Source: Clostridia bacterium
GTDB lineage: Bacteria > Bacillota > Clostridia > Christensenellales > Borkfalkiaceae
Reading direction: 5' to 3'
Length of the DNA stretch: 64,000 bases
Assembly: GCA_029066845.1 (NCBI GenBank)
Contig: JAIEFR010000012.1
Span: 1 to 64,000, forward strand
Part shown: in pieces, positions 1-8,499 of the stretch
Numbering within the stretch: position 1 is the first letter of the stretch
Layout: the number at the start of each line of letters is the position of its first letter
Program-made: the position numbers and the translations under genes
Notes under the pieces: model-generated
Database searches by the model: none
What the model was told of the DNA's origin: nothing
The model's input: only the letters and a program-made list of their open reading frames with translations

Positions 1-27
1 CCCAGTAGTCATTTTGAACATCTTCAT
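1..27 (-). CDS. Start of an unidentified gene running off the left edge
   Basis: Only nine codons are visible, reading MKMFKMTTG. The start is supported by an AGGAG ribosome site at 38..34, six bases upstream of the ATG at 27..25, and by a good promoter at 95..67. Two further in-frame ATGs (codons 3 and 6) lie close behind, so the exact start could shift by a few codons, but the first ATG fits the ribosome site best. Nothing can be said about function. Confidence 0.6.
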
Positions 28-66
28 AAATTTCTCCTTTCAGTAACAAATACTTTGAGTGTTGGA

Positions 67-95
67 ATTATATCACACTTTTTTTATAATTTCAA
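67..95 (-). promoter_or_regulatory. Sigma-A promoter for the left-edge gene
   Basis: On the minus strand, TTGAAA at 95..90 and TATAAT at 72..67 are separated by 17 bases. The predicted transcription start is near 60, giving a leader of about 30 bases. Confidence 0.6.
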
Positions 96-125
96 TAGTT
101 TTTGACAAAAAAGTTTAAAATAGTG

Positions 126-163
126 CTAAAAAATACACCAACCACTATATATTGTGGTTGGTG
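126..163 (-). terminator. Rho-independent terminator of glyA
   Basis: A perfect 10-bp stem (arms 136-145 and 154-163, CACCAACCAC/GTGGTTGGTG) with an 8-base AT loop is followed on the minus strand by a run of six T. It lies 18 bases beyond the glyA stop codon. Confidence 0.9.
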
Positions 164-181
164 ATACGTTTTGCAGTGATT

Positions 182-1432
182 TTACTTAACGCAGTCCGCA
201 TACAGGGGGAACGCCTTGCAGAGTTTTGCAACCTCCTCGGTTACGTGCGCGTAAGCCGCCTCCTTCTTTTCGATTATCTCGGCAATCAGCTGCGCAATCT
301 TGCGCGCCTCGGGCTCTTTCATACCCCTTGAAGTCATCGCGGGGGTGCCTATTCTTATGCCGCTGGTCACGAAAGGCTTCTGCGTGTCGAAGGGTATCGC
401 GTTCTTGTTTACGGTGATATGCACCTCGTCAAGCATATGTTCGAGCTCCTTGCCCGTCATACCCTTGTCGGTAAGATTTAATAATATAAGGTGATTGTCC
501 GTGCCGCCCGAAACCATCTTTACACCGAGTTTTGTGAACTCGTCCGCCATTGCCGCCGCGTTTTTGACGATTTGCTTCTGATATTCCTTGAATTCGGGCT
601 GTAACGCTTCCTTGAAAGCAACTGCCTTTGCCGCGATTATGTGCATTAAGGGGCCGCCCTGTATGCCGGGGAACACGGCTTTGTCTATCGCCTTGCCGTA
701 CTCCTCCTTGCACATTATTACGCCGCCGCGCGGTCCGCGCAGGGTCTTGTGCGTGGTGGTGGTTACGAAATCCGCGTAGGGCACGGGTGAGGGGTGAAGT
801 CCCGCCGCAACCAGACCCGCAATGTGCGCGATGTCAACCATCATAAGCGCGCCCACCTTGTCGCAGATTTGACGGATACGCTTGAAGTCGATTACGCGGG
901 GGTACGCGCTTGCGCCCGAAACTATCATTTTGGGCTTGCACTCCACCGCTATCTTTTCCATTTCGTCGTAGTCGATTACCTGCTTGTCCTCGCTTACGCC
1001 GTAGGGCACTATGTTGAAGTACTTGCCCGAAATGTTGACGGGCGAGCCGTGCGAAAGGTGACCGCCGTGCGCGAGGTTCATACCCATAACCGTGTCGCCC
1101 GGTTGCAGCATTGCAAAGAACACCGCAAGGTTTGCGCTTGCGCCCGAATGGGGCTGTACGTTGCAGTACTCGCAGCCGAAAATTTCTTTTACGCGCTCAC
1201 GCGCCAGATCCTCGGCAATATCCACGAACTGGCAACCGCCGTAATAGCGGTGCGCGGGATAGCCTTCCGCATACTTGTTGGTGAGGTGGCTGCCCGCCGC
1301 CGCAAGCACCGCGGGGGATACGAAGTTTTCGCTTGCAATAAGTTCTATATTGCCCTGCTGACGGGCAAGTTCTTTCTTTAACGCCTCGGCAACTTCGGGG
1401 TCAGTCTGTTCGATTAAGGATATGTCTATCAT
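182..1432 (-). CDS. glyA: Serine hydroxymethyltransferase
   Basis: This cytoplasmic PLP enzyme interconverts serine and glycine while loading tetrahydrofolate with a one-carbon unit. At 416 residues it has the normal family length. The PLP lysine is K229 in the signature [14 protein letters not shown], and the N-terminal SENFVSP and HSGASAN blocks of the family are present. The ATG is preceded by GGAG six bases upstream. The gene lies 82 bases downstream of kduD on the same strand, but it has its own candidate promoter in that gap and a strong terminator after the stop, so it is probably mainly a single-gene transcript with some read-through from kduD. Assignment is secure. Confidence 0.98.
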   Translation of the reverse strand: MIDISLIEQTDPEVAEALKKELARQQGNIELIASENFVSPAVLAAAGSHLTNKYAEGYPAHRYYGGCQFVDIAEDLARERVKEIFGCEYCNVQPHSGASANLAVFFAMLQPGDTVMGMNLAHGGHLSHGSPVNISGKYFNIVPYGVSEDKQVIDYDEMEKIAVECKPKMIVSGASAYPRVIDFKRIRQICDKVGALMMVDIAHIAGLVAAGLHPSPVPYADFVTTTTHKTLRGPRGGVIMCKEEYGKAIDKAVFPGIQGGPLMHIIAAKAVAFKEALQPEFKEYQKQIVKNAAAMADEFTKLGVKMVSGGTDNHLILLNLTDKGMTGKELEHMLDEVHITVNKNAIPFDTQKPFVTSGIRIGTPAMTSRGMKEPEARKIAQLIAEIIEKKEAAYAHVTEEVAKLCKAFPLYADCVK

Positions 1433-1467
1433 AGTTTACTCCGTTAAAAATTTATATTTATGCAATA

Positions 1468-1496
1468 ATGATAGCATATAATTTATAAATAATCAA
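1468..1496 (-). promoter_or_regulatory. Candidate glyA promoter
   Basis: On the minus strand TTGATT (1496..1491) and TATCAT (1473..1468) are 17 bases apart. The -10 box is preceded by TGC, an extended -10. An octamer TGCATAAA (1464..1457) sits at the expected transcription start and recurs in other intergenic regions of this window. Confidence 0.5.
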
Positions 1497-1514
1497 ATAA
1501 ATGAATAAAGAAAT

Positions 1515-2270
1515 TTATCTACCAAGCCAACCGCCATCAACTGCAATGGTGAAGCCGTTGACGTAGTCGGAAGCCGCACTTGCAAGGAATACCGCCGCGC
1601 CCTCCAGGTCGGCAGGGGTGCCCCACCTTCCCGCGGGGATACGCGCCAGAATGTCCGCGCTGCGCTCCTCGTCCTGACGGAGCTGCTGGGTGTTGTTGGT
1701 TGCCATATAGCCGGGAGCTATCGCGTTTACGTTTATGCCGTGCTTAGCCCACTCGTTGGAAAGGGTCATTGTTATCCCCTTGATTGCCGACTTTGATGCC
1801 GTGTACGAAGGCACGCGTATGCCGCCCTGATAGGAAAGCATCGACGCAATGTTGATAATCTTGCCGCCGTTGCCCTGCTTTAAGAACTGCTTTGCAACCG
1901 CCTGGGTTAAGAAGAACACCGTCTTTAAATTGACGTTTATAACGCTGTCCCAGTTCTCCTCGGAAAACTCTATGGAGTCCTGGCGTTTGATTATGCCCGC
2001 GTTGTTTACCAGAATATCAATTCTGCCGTAGCGCGCCAGAGTTTTTTCGATAACCTCGTCAATGACGTCGCACGAGGACAAATCGGCGATTACGTTATAA
2101 AAATTCTCGCTACCGATAATCTGCTCGGTTTCGGTTGAAGGTCTGCGCGAAACGCCTACCACCTTTGCGCCTGCTTCGGCATACGCCCTGCATATGCCCT
2201 GCCCGAGTCCCGTGTTGGAGCCCGTAACGATTGCCACTTTGCCTTTTAAACTGAAAGAATCTAAAATCAT
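1515..2270 (-). CDS. kduD: 2-dehydro-3-deoxy-D-gluconate 5-dehydrogenase (KduD-type short-chain dehydrogenase)
   Basis: This 251-residue classical short-chain dehydrogenase/reductase very probably interconverts 2,5-diketo-3-deoxygluconate and 2-keto-3-deoxygluconate, a late step in breakdown of pectin-derived unsaturated uronates. The nucleotide-binding motif TGSNTGLGQG starts at T16, NNAG lies near residue 90, and the catalytic residues are S143, Y156 and K160. The KduD-like features include the LKGKVAIVTG start and the IAPGYMATNNT block. A general SDR of other substrate range cannot be excluded, because no kduI, kdgK or kdgA is seen nearby. The window does contain a secreted pectate lyase at 54.4-56.8 kb, which makes uronate catabolism sensible. 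The ATG is preceded by GGGGGA, and a strong promoter lies directly upstream. Confidence 0.85.
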   Translation of the reverse strand: MILDSFSLKGKVAIVTGSNTGLGQGICRAYAEAGAKVVGVSRRPSTETEQIIGSENFYNVIADLSSCDVIDEVIEKTLARYGRIDILVNNAGIIKRQDSIEFSEENWDSVINVNLKTVFFLTQAVAKQFLKQGNGGKIINIASMLSYQGGIRVPSYTASKSAIKGITMTLSNEWAKHGINVNAIAPGYMATNNTQQLRQDEERSADILARIPAGRWGTPADLEGAAVFLASAASDYVNGFTIAVDGGWLGR

Positions 2271-2301
2271 AATTTCCCCCGAAAAAATTTATTACTTTAT
2301 A

Positions 2302-2330
2302 ATTATAACGCAACCCCCTTAACATTTCAA
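2302..2330 (-). promoter_or_regulatory. kduD promoter overlapping a perfect inverted repeat
   Basis: On the minus strand TTGAAA (2330..2325) and TATAAT (2307..2302) are 17 bases apart. The -35 box lies inside the loop and inner arm of the 10-bp inverted repeat at 2311-2338, so the repeat could act as an operator as well as a transcript-end hairpin. Confidence 0.6.
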
Positions 2331-2338
2331 GGGGGTTG
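2311..2338 (-). repeat. Perfect 10-bp inverted repeat at the kduD promoter
   Basis: Arms CAACCCCCTT (2311-2320) and AAGGGGGTTG (2329-2338) enclose an 8-base loop. It lies just past the deacetylase stop codon and could be that operon's terminator. However, on the minus strand it is followed by GCGTTATAATT rather than a clean T-run, so termination would be weak. Its overlap with the kduD -35 box makes an operator role possible. Confidence 0.6.
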
Positions 2339-2345
2339 AAAAAAT

Positions 2346-3197
2346 TTATTTATCGAATTGCACGGTTGCGCCGCTTGCTATTTTGTATACCTTGCCGCGG
2401 ATTTCCAGCCACACGTCAATTGCCGAAAGATTGTACGCGCGCTCGCCGTCCAGCGAGAAAACGAGCCGCTTATACGCCTGTGCGTACTCGTAAATTTCTA
2501 TATTGGTCGCGTGCCATATATCGCTGCGCTCCGCCGCGCGTTTGCCCAGGTTTTCGATGACCTGCCAGTTGTTGTCGTCGTCGAATTCGTAGGAGTGCCC
2601 CCACACGAAAAACAGCCACGGCTCGCGGTGCTTGAACTCGTCCTGGGGCGACGCGCCGAAGAACTTGTCCGCAATGCTTTCTAGCCGCTCGTCGGTGTGG
2701 TGACAGGTGGGATTCCATTCCAGAAAATCTTCGGGAAGTCCGAACGTATAGGTTGAAATAGTTGTGCGCGCATAAGCCACGCCGAGGTCTGCAAGCACGC
2801 GCTTTATATCGGCGTTATAGCCGTTGTAGGCGTACGCCATTCCGCGCACGATTTTACCGAATTTTTCTTCCAGATACACGCGGTTGTCCACCACTTCCTT
2901 TATGGCTTCGTGCAGAGGAACTTTGTTCAGAAAGATATGCCTTGCGCCGTGCAGAGCGACCTCCTGACCGCTTTTATAAAAGGCGTTAAAGGTCGTCTGC
3001 TCGTCCATTCTGCCGTGCCAGTTTTCGCAGTCGAAAAGCTTGGAATTCAAGTTGAACGCGCCCTTTAAGCCGTACTTTTCAAACACCTTCAAAAGGCGCA
3101 AATCCGCCTTTACCCCGTCGTCGTAGCTGAACGTCATAGCCTTGGCTTTGCCGCCCGGAAAGCGCATATATTTTTCCTCGAACATCTGTCTGAACAC
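2346..3197 (-). CDS. Polysaccharide deacetylase (NodB-like) family protein
   Basis: The protein has 283 residues and a compact NodB-type fold without signal peptide or membrane segment, so it is probably cytoplasmic. The metal-site motifs of the family are visible: TFSYDDG (D26, D27) and HGARH (H83, H87), matching the usual Asp plus HxxxH zinc triad. Such enzymes remove N- or O-acyl groups from sugars; the substrate is not deducible. The start chosen is GTG at 3197, five bases after GGGGGTG; ATG codons at residues 5 and 11 are alternatives. It follows the MATE transporter gene by 21 bases and is probably co-transcribed with it. Confidence 0.8.
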   Translation of the reverse strand: MFRQMFEEKYMRFPGGKAKAMTFSYDDGVKADLRLLKVFEKYGLKGAFNLNSKLFDCENWHGRMDEQTTFNAFYKSGQEVALHGARHIFLNKVPLHEAIKEVVDNRVYLEEKFGKIVRGMAYAYNGYNADIKRVLADLGVAYARTTISTYTFGLPEDFLEWNPTCHHTDERLESIADKFFGASPQDEFKHREPWLFFVWGHSYEFDDDNNWQVIENLGKRAAERSDIWHATNIEIYEYAQAYKRLVFSLDGERAYNLSAIDVWLEIRGKVYKIASGATVQFDK

Positions 3198-3218
3198 TAT
3201 TTCACCCCCTGATATGCC

Positions 3219-4898
3219 CTATTCAACACCGTTTTCGCCGTTTTCGTCATTTGTTTGCGGCTCTTCGGCAAATTCCTTGAAAGGCTCTTCCGTTTGCTCT
3301 TGCGCCTGTTCCGTTACGTTTTCTTCCGCGCCGTCAGCCACCGTTTCGAACGGCTGTTCTGCGGTCTGTCCGTCGCCTTCCGCGGTGACCACAACGGGCT
3401 CCTTAAACAGTCCCGACGACTTCTTCCACTTGCCCGTGAGAAGGCGCGACAGGAACAGCACGGAGCGCAGCGCCCAGTCCGCGCACATACCTATCCAGTA
3501 GCCGAACGCACCCAGCTGCGGCAGCCCCGCGATTTTGTCGGTCGTGAGAATAAAGGACAAGCCCACGCGCATTACGAACATTGAAATTACCGCGCTGAAC
3601 ATTACGTATTTTACGTCGCTGGTCGCCTTTAAAATTGCGGGCGTCGTGAACGATAAGGGATAGGTTATAATCTGTACGGAAAGGCAGAAATACAGACAGT
3701 TCAACGCTATCGTTTCCGCGTCCGCGCCGTATCCCCACATATGCACTATGAACATAGAAAGTCCCAAAAACATTGCGGCGCACAGCGCGTTGGCTATGTA
3801 CGAAAGAAGGAACATTTTCTTCATATAGTACTTGCACTGATCGACGTCGCCCGTGCCCACCGCCTGACCTATTACCGTGAGGCACGCCGTGCCCACGCCG
3901 CCGCCCACCATAGAGGCGTAGTTGTTCACGTGGTTTGCAATCGAGTTGCCCAGCGCCTGAACGTTGATTGTTTTGGTAACTCCGTTCTCCACTACCTGCA
4001 AACCGTTCTCGCCGATTACGGGCTGAATGTAGCAACCCACGTTTACGAACGTGGACGTCATAAGTTTGCCGAGCTGAAAGAGCGAGCTCTCTATACCCGC
4101 GGGTATTGCAAGGCGGAGTATCTTTTTGACCATCGTCTTATCGAAGCGGAACTTTTCGAATATCCTTACGCAAACGGCGTTCTTTTTGCTGCCCAGTACG
4201 ATGAGCATCCATATTGCGGGGACCGCCCTGCACACGAGCGTTGCAAGCGCCGCGCCCAGAACGCCGAGCTTTAATGCGAACAGGAAAATCGCGTTCATAC
4301 CCGCGTTCAACGCGCAGGATAACGCAGCGGACGACATTGTGTACATACTCTTGCGCTGTACGCGAAGCAGTGCCGCGCAGGCGTTGAACAGTCCTATAAA
4401 GGGGAACGACGCGGCGGTTATATAAAAGTAAATGCGCTGGTCCAGGAAGGTCTGGCTTTTAGTTTCAATATCCGAATACAGCAGTCTTAAAAGCGGCCAG
4501 TTGAGGGCAAGGCATAGTCCGGAAATGACGAGCGAGGCAATGATTACGATTACCAGCATATGCTTTGCGCTGCTCTTTGCCGTTTCGCCGTCCTTTGCGC
4601 CCAGCGCCTGGGAGGTTATTATAGCACCGCCCGTGGCAAACGCCGAAAAGAGCTGAATAATCAGATTATTCATATAGTCAACGTTGGTTACCGCAAGTCC
4701 GCCGCTTATGCTGTCGCCGGGCATATGCGAAACCATTATCGAATCTATAAAGCCGAGTGACGACGAAAAAATCTGCTCGATAATAATGGGCAGTATGAGC
4801 CATAAGAGCTGTTTGCCCGTAAAGAGCGTATATTTTCTTTTAATCTTCGCAGTCTTTTCCACTTGTCGCTTTACTTCCCTTTTTCGCTTACGTGACAT
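3219..4898 (-). CDS. MATE-family multidrug/metabolite efflux transporter
   Basis: The protein has 559 residues and about twelve predicted membrane helices in two six-helix halves, typical of Na+- or H+-coupled MATE exporters. The family signature near the first helix is visible (LPIIIEQIFSSSLGFIDSIM). The start at 4898 is preferred over an in-frame extension to 5069, because GGGAAG sits just upstream and the extension would add 57 non-MATE residues. Unusual points are a loop of about 35 residues in the middle of the protein and a 65-residue, Glu/Gln-rich acidic C-terminal tail after the last helix. The substrate is unknown. It is transcribed divergently from the YitT-like gene and precedes the deacetylase gene in a two-gene unit. 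Confidence 0.88.
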   Translation of the reverse strand: MSRKRKREVKRQVEKTAKIKRKYTLFTGKQLLWLILPIIIEQIFSSSLGFIDSIMVSHMPGDSISGGLAVTNVDYMNNLIIQLFSAFATGGAIITSQALGAKDGETAKSSAKHMLVIVIIASLVISGLCLALNWPLLRLLYSDIETKSQTFLDQRIYFYITAASFPFIGLFNACAALLRVQRKSMYTMSSAALSCALNAGMNAIFLFALKLGVLGAALATLVCRAVPAIWMLIVLGSKKNAVCVRIFEKFRFDKTMVKKILRLAIPAGIESSLFQLGKLMTSTFVNVGCYIQPVIGENGLQVVENGVTKTINVQALGNSIANHVNNYASMVGGGVGTACLTVIGQAVGTGDVDQCKYYMKKMFLLSYIANALCAAMFLGLSMFIVHMWGYGADAETIALNCLYFCLSVQIITYPLSFTTPAILKATSDVKYVMFSAVISMFVMRVGLSFILTTDKIAGLPQLGAFGYWIGMCADWALRSVLFLSRLLTGKWKKSSGLFKEPVVVTAEGDGQTAEQPFETVADGAEENVTEQAQEQTEEPFKEFAEEPQTNDENGENGVE

Positions 4899-4943
4899 TA
4901 TATATCTTCCCGACAAAAAAGTAAAGAAAAGGGCGGGCGATAG

Positions 4944-4972
4944 TTGACACAAAGTACATAAAATTTTATAAT
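4944..4972 (+). promoter_or_regulatory. Full-consensus sigma-A promoter of the yitT-like gene
   Basis: TTGACA (4944-4949) and TATAAT (4967-4972) are separated by exactly 17 bases, matching consensus at all twelve positions. The GTG start codon at 4980 begins only eight bases after the -10 box, so the predicted transcript would start at or within a base or two of the start codon. Confidence 0.85.
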
Positions 4973-4979
4973 ATGTAAT

Positions 4980-5924
4980 GTGGAAACGAATAATTTGAAC
5001 GAGGTCGCCGCGGAGCACATTCCGCCCAAGCCCGGTAAAAAACAAATCGCGCTGAAAATATTGAAGCAATACGCAGTGATTACGCTGGGCTGCATTTTGT
5101 ATGCTACGGGCATTTCGCTTTTTGTAGAGCCCGCAAACCTAGCCTCGGGCGGAATGACTGGTATTTCGCTGATAATAAACGCCGTATCCGGATTCCCCAC
5201 GGGCTATTTGTACATAATTCTGAACGTCCCTATGTTTATACTCGGGCTTATCTTTTTCGGCTGGAAGTTCCTTTTATCCACGGGATACGCAACCGTCGTT
5301 TCGGGACTTCTGATGAGGTTCGGCAAGTTTGCTATTAACAACTGGATAAAACAGCCGTTCACCGACAACGTACTTGTAAACGCCATTGTGGGCGCGGTGC
5401 TGTTCGGTATGGGTATGGGGCTTATATTCCGTATGGGCGCAACCACCGCGGGCACCGACGTTATAGTAAAAATTCTGCGCAAACGCTTCCGCCATATCAA
5501 GACGGGTATGATTTCGCTGGTTACGGATATGATTGTCGTAGGCTGTTCGTTCTTCGTGCACTACGACATTGATAAACTGTTCTATACCGCTCTGCACGTC
5601 GTCGTGTTCACCCTTGTATTCGACTGGGTGCTGTACGGCGGCAACTCGGCAAAGACGGTGTTCATAATTACCGCGAAAGAAAAGTGCGAAGCCGTGATAC
5701 AGAGAATTTTGAAGGACATTGATACGGGCGCAACCGTAGTGGACGCAAAGGGCGCGTACACCAAGGACGAAAAGGTTATGATTATGTGCGTCGTAAAGCC
5801 TTTCCTCTACCCACGTTTGCGCGACGTTGTGCACGAGGAGGATAAGAAGGCGTTTATGATTGTTTCCTCCGCAAAGGAGATTTACGGCGAGGGCTATCAG
5901 AACCCCGAGGACGCGGAACTGTAG
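4980..5924 (+). CDS. YitT/DUF2179 family membrane protein
   Basis: This is a 314-residue member of the YitT family: an N-terminal hydrophobic block with five or six helices (about residues 28-205) followed by a soluble DUF2179 domain (about residues 225-305). Signature segments include LASGGMTGIS and GTDVIVKIL. The physiological role of the family is not settled. The only plausible in-frame start is GTG at 4980, since the next in-frame Met lies inside the second helix. No ribosome site can exist on the transcript because the promoter lies immediately upstream, so this is a candidate leaderless mRNA. The gene ends at a bidirectional terminator. Confidence 0.88.
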   Translation: METNNLNEVAAEHIPPKPGKKQIALKILKQYAVITLGCILYATGISLFVEPANLASGGMTGISLIINAVSGFPTGYLYIILNVPMFILGLIFFGWKFLLSTGYATVVSGLLMRFGKFAINNWIKQPFTDNVLVNAIVGAVLFGMGMGLIFRMGATTAGTDVIVKILRKRFRHIKTGMISLVTDMIVVGCSFFVHYDIDKLFYTALHVVVFTLVFDWVLYGGNSAKTVFIITAKEKCEAVIQRILKDIDTGATVVDAKGAYTKDEKVMIMCVVKPFLYPRLRDVVHEEDKKAFMIVSSAKEIYGEGYQNPEDAEL

Positions 5925-5954
5925 CCGCGTGTGTCCGACTTAAATGCAAAACGA

Positions 5955-5982
5955 AAACCGCGCGGCGACAGCCGCGCGGTTT
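5955..5982. terminator. Bidirectional terminator between the yitT-like and alcohol dehydrogenase genes
   Basis: A 12-bp perfect stem (5955-5966 and 5971-5982, AAACCGCGCGGC) has a GACA tetraloop. It is T-rich on both flanks and serves two convergent genes. Confidence 0.9.
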
Positions 5983-5997
5983 ATTATTTTATGCTTT

Positions 5998-7179
5998 TTA
6001 CTTATTCGCCGCGGTATATATGGCAAGCATATCTTCGACGTGCAATTTCATACAGCTGCCCTTGCTGCCGCCGTTGTTTGCGGCGCACTTTTCCGCCATC
6101 AGCTTCAAATCGGCTTGAGTGGGGTTAACGCCCAGCTGCTTTATGGACGTGGGCAGACCCATCTTTGCAAACCATTCCTCCGCAGCCTCTATGCCCTTTA
6201 AGGCGAGCTCGCCGCAGGTGCCGTTGGGGCGCACGCCCATAACCTGTACGGCAAATCTGTGGAAACGGCTGAGGCAGTTTTTATAGACGTATCTTGCCCA
6301 GCTACCCCACACCGCCGTGAGCGCCGCGCCGTGCGGCGTATCGTAAAGTGCGGACAGCTCGTGACCGAGCGAGTGCGTACACCAGTCGCCGCCGTCGTTG
6401 CCCAGCCCCGTAAGTCCGTTGTGCGAAAGCGAGCTTGCCCACATAAGGTTGGCGCGCGCTTCGTAGTCGGACAGATTGCGCATTACGACTTTGGACGAGG
6501 CTATGACCGTTGTCATCAAAGCTTCGGCAATAGAGTCGGTAAGCTTTAAGGTTTCGCCGCCCGTAAGATACCTTTCGAGCGTGTGCATAAGAATGTCCGC
6601 GCAGCCGCAAGCCGTGGTATATGCGGGCACCGACGCGGTAAGTTCGGGGTTCATAATTGCAAACACGGGGCGCGAAAGCTCGGCGTTCACTCCGCGTTTG
6701 GTCGCCGTTTGGTCGTTGGTTATTACGGACGATTTGCTCATTTCGCTGCCCGCCGCCGCAATGGTGAGCACGACGCCCACGGGAATAGTGCCCTGCGGCA
6801 CGCGCTTATTGCAGTAGTAGTCCCAGACGTCGCCGCCGCCGAAACAGCCCATACCTATCGCCTTTGCGGAATCGATTACGCTGCCGCCGCCAACCGCGAG
6901 TATGAAGTCCACGCCCTTATCCTTGCACAGCTTTATGCCCTCGTTGACAAGCGACAGTCGGGGGTTAGGCTTTACGCCGCCAAGCTCGACAACCGCCGCG
7001 CCCGCTCGCTCCAGCGCCCACCTTACGCGCTTGATAAGTCCGCTCTTGACGGCGCTTTCACCGCCGTAGTGCAGCAGCACGCACTTACACTTTTTCTCCG
7101 CGATAAGCGTTTCCAGCTGCTCCTCGCTGCCCCGTCCGAAGCACACCTTAGTAGGCGCGCAATACGAAAAATCGTACAT
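5998..7179 (-). CDS. Iron-containing (group III) alcohol dehydrogenase, butanol dehydrogenase-like
   Basis: The protein has 393 residues and the two-domain fold of Fe-ADH: an N-terminal NAD(P)-binding half with GGGS at 97-100, and a C-terminal metal-binding half. The metal ligands are inferred as D195, H199, H269 and H283, with the 14-residue spacing between the last two seen in the family. It likely reduces an aldehyde to an alcohol (butanal or another fermentation intermediate) with NAD(P)H in the cytoplasm; similarity is to the YugJ/YugK/BdhA branch. The substrate is uncertain. The ATG follows GGGGGAAATTAT, and the gene has its own promoter and terminator. Confidence 0.92.
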   Translation of the reverse strand: MYDFSYCAPTKVCFGRGSEEQLETLIAEKKCKCVLLHYGGESAVKSGLIKRVRWALERAGAAVVELGGVKPNPRLSLVNEGIKLCKDKGVDFILAVGGGSVIDSAKAIGMGCFGGGDVWDYYCNKRVPQGTIPVGVVLTIAAAGSEMSKSSVITNDQTATKRGVNAELSRPVFAIMNPELTASVPAYTTACGCADILMHTLERYLTGGETLKLTDSIAEALMTTVIASSKVVMRNLSDYEARANLMWASSLSHNGLTGLGNDGGDWCTHSLGHELSALYDTPHGAALTAVWGSWARYVYKNCLSRFHRFAVQVMGVRPNGTCGELALKGIEAAEEWFAKMGLPTSIKQLGVNPTQADLKLMAEKCAANNGGSKGSCMKLHVEDMLAIYTAANK

Positions 7180-7211
7180 ATAATTTCCCCCTGTTCTAAC
7201 TTTACGGTTAT

Positions 7212-7240
7212 ATTATACTATGCTTTCGACAGATAATCAA
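7212..7240 (-). promoter_or_regulatory. Promoter of the iron alcohol dehydrogenase
   Basis: On the minus strand TTGATT (7240..7235) and TATAAT (7217..7212) are 17 bases apart. The leader is about 25 bases. Confidence 0.6.
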
Positions 7241-7261
7241 TAGCAAGCTTTAAAATACGCG

Positions 7262-7290
7262 TTGACTTTTACCGCGCGCACGGGTATAAT
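7262..7290 (+). promoter_or_regulatory. Promoter of the asparaginase gene
   Basis: TTGACT (7262-7267) and TATAAT (7285-7290) are 17 bases apart, 23 bases upstream of the ATG. AGAGGTG at 7301-7307 is the ribosome site. Confidence 0.75.
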
Positions 7291-7312
7291 CAAAAAAGCA
7301 AGAGGTGTGTAA

Positions 7313-8341
7313 ATGAAGAAATCAATCTGCGTAATTTTTACGGGCGGCACGATAGGGAGCGATACGGAGGGCAACAGCATATCGCTCTTTCAGGGAAGCA
7401 GAAAGCTGCTTATAGAAAAGTACCGCGAGCAGGCGGGCGGCGATATAAATTTCGACGTGCTGACCCCCATAAATATACTGAGCGAGAACGTACAGCCCGA
7501 CGATCTGGAAAAGCTGTATAACTGCGTGAAAGGCGTGGATATATCCCTTTACGACGGCATAATTATCACCCACGGCACCGACACGCTGTGCTTTACCGTA
7601 AATCTGTTCGGTCAGCTCTTCTGCCGCTGTCCCGTTCCCGTGGTGTTCGTTTCCGCGCTGTACCCCCTGACCGACCCGCGCAGCAACGGACTGAAAAATT
7701 TTGCGGGCGCAGTGGACTTTATCGAAAACGTAAAATTCGGCGGCGTTTACTGCGCGTTTGCAAACGACGGCGAAAACTGCAAGATACACCTCGCTTCCAG
7801 GCTGGTTTATCCCGACGAGATAAACGGCTTTTACCACAGCGCGCTAGGCGCGCACTTTGCCGAGATAGAAGACGGCGAAGTCAAATACAACTTATCCCCC
7901 CTTCTTCCCACTGTGGAACAGATAAAAAAATCCAAGGCACAGCCCGTGGAATTCGCACTGTGCGACAAGATAATGCTTATAACGATGCGCTCCCTTCTCA
8001 ACTTCGGGGTATACGACTTTTCCAAGGTCAAGCCGCAGGCGGTAATAATCGAGCTTTCGCACAGCGGCACGGTTTGCACCGAGGGCGACGTTTTAAACTT
8101 CAAGCATTTTGCGCGCTATTGCGAGGCGTGCGGCGTGAGCGTGGTGCTCGGTCCCGTGATGAGCAGGGCTGGCGTCTACGCGAGTATGGGCGACCTTCCG
8201 CGCAACGTGATAATTTCCTACGATACCACTATCGAAATGACAATAGTAAAGGTTATGACCGCGCTGGGGGCAAACCTGCCGGCAAACGCCTACTTCGACA
8301 GGGACACGGCGTTTGAAAAGATACCCTTCCCCCTGAACTGA
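7313..8341 (+). CDS. ansA: Type I (cytoplasmic) L-asparaginase
   Basis: The 342-residue protein hydrolyses L-asparagine to aspartate and ammonia. Both catalytic blocks are present: TGGTIGS with the presumed nucleophile T13, and THGTDT with T89 and D90. There is no signal peptide, so it belongs to the cytoplasmic AnsA group. In several archaea and bacteria paralogues form one subunit of Glu-tRNA(Gln) amidotransferase (GatD), but the GatD N-terminal extension is missing here. It is a single-gene transcription unit with a clear promoter and terminator and would fit with peptide catabolism fed by the Opp importer. Confidence 0.9.
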   Translation: MKKSICVIFTGGTIGSDTEGNSISLFQGSRKLLIEKYREQAGGDINFDVLTPINILSENVQPDDLEKLYNCVKGVDISLYDGIIITHGTDTLCFTVNLFGQLFCRCPVPVVFVSALYPLTDPRSNGLKNFAGAVDFIENVKFGGVYCAFANDGENCKIHLASRLVYPDEINGFYHSALGAHFAEIEDGEVKYNLSPLLPTVEQIKKSKAQPVEFALCDKIMLITMRSLLNFGVYDFSKVKPQAVIIELSHSGTVCTEGDVLNFKHFARYCEACGVSVVLGPVMSRAGVYASMGDLPRNVIISYDTTIEMTIVKVMTALGANLPANAYFDRDTAFEKIPFPLN

Positions 8342-8358
8342 ATTTATACAGAATTTAT

Positions 8359-8398
8359 GCGTTTATGCGTTCTTTTGCGCATAAACGCTTATTTTTTG
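8359..8398 (+). terminator. Terminator of the asparaginase gene
   Basis: An 11-bp stem (8359-8369 and 8378-8388, GCGTTTATGCG/CGCATAAACGC) with an 8-base loop is followed by TTATTTTTTG. Confidence 0.9.
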
Positions 8399-8451
8399 TC
8401 CTTATAAAATATATTTATACCCTCAATTTGGGCAAGTACGCGTATAATTCA

Positions 8452-8480
8452 TTGACTTTTATATATCCTTATTATAAAAT
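8452..8480 (+). promoter_or_regulatory. Promoter of the redoxin lipoprotein gene
   Basis: TTGACT (8452-8457) and TAAAAT (8475-8480) are separated by 17 bases, just upstream of the AAGGA ribosome site (8489-8493). Confidence 0.6.
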
Positions 8481-8499
8481 AGAGCAGTAAGGACGTAAT

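Noticed and set aside
1433-1514. Glycine riboswitch upstream of glyA
   Set aside because: The gap is 82 bases, AT-rich and without the paired structure of a glycine aptamer; a promoter explains it better.
4899-5069. N-terminal extension of the MATE transporter
   Set aside because: The 57 added residues cross the divergent promoter region and the start of the yitT-like gene; a ribosome site supports ATG 4898.
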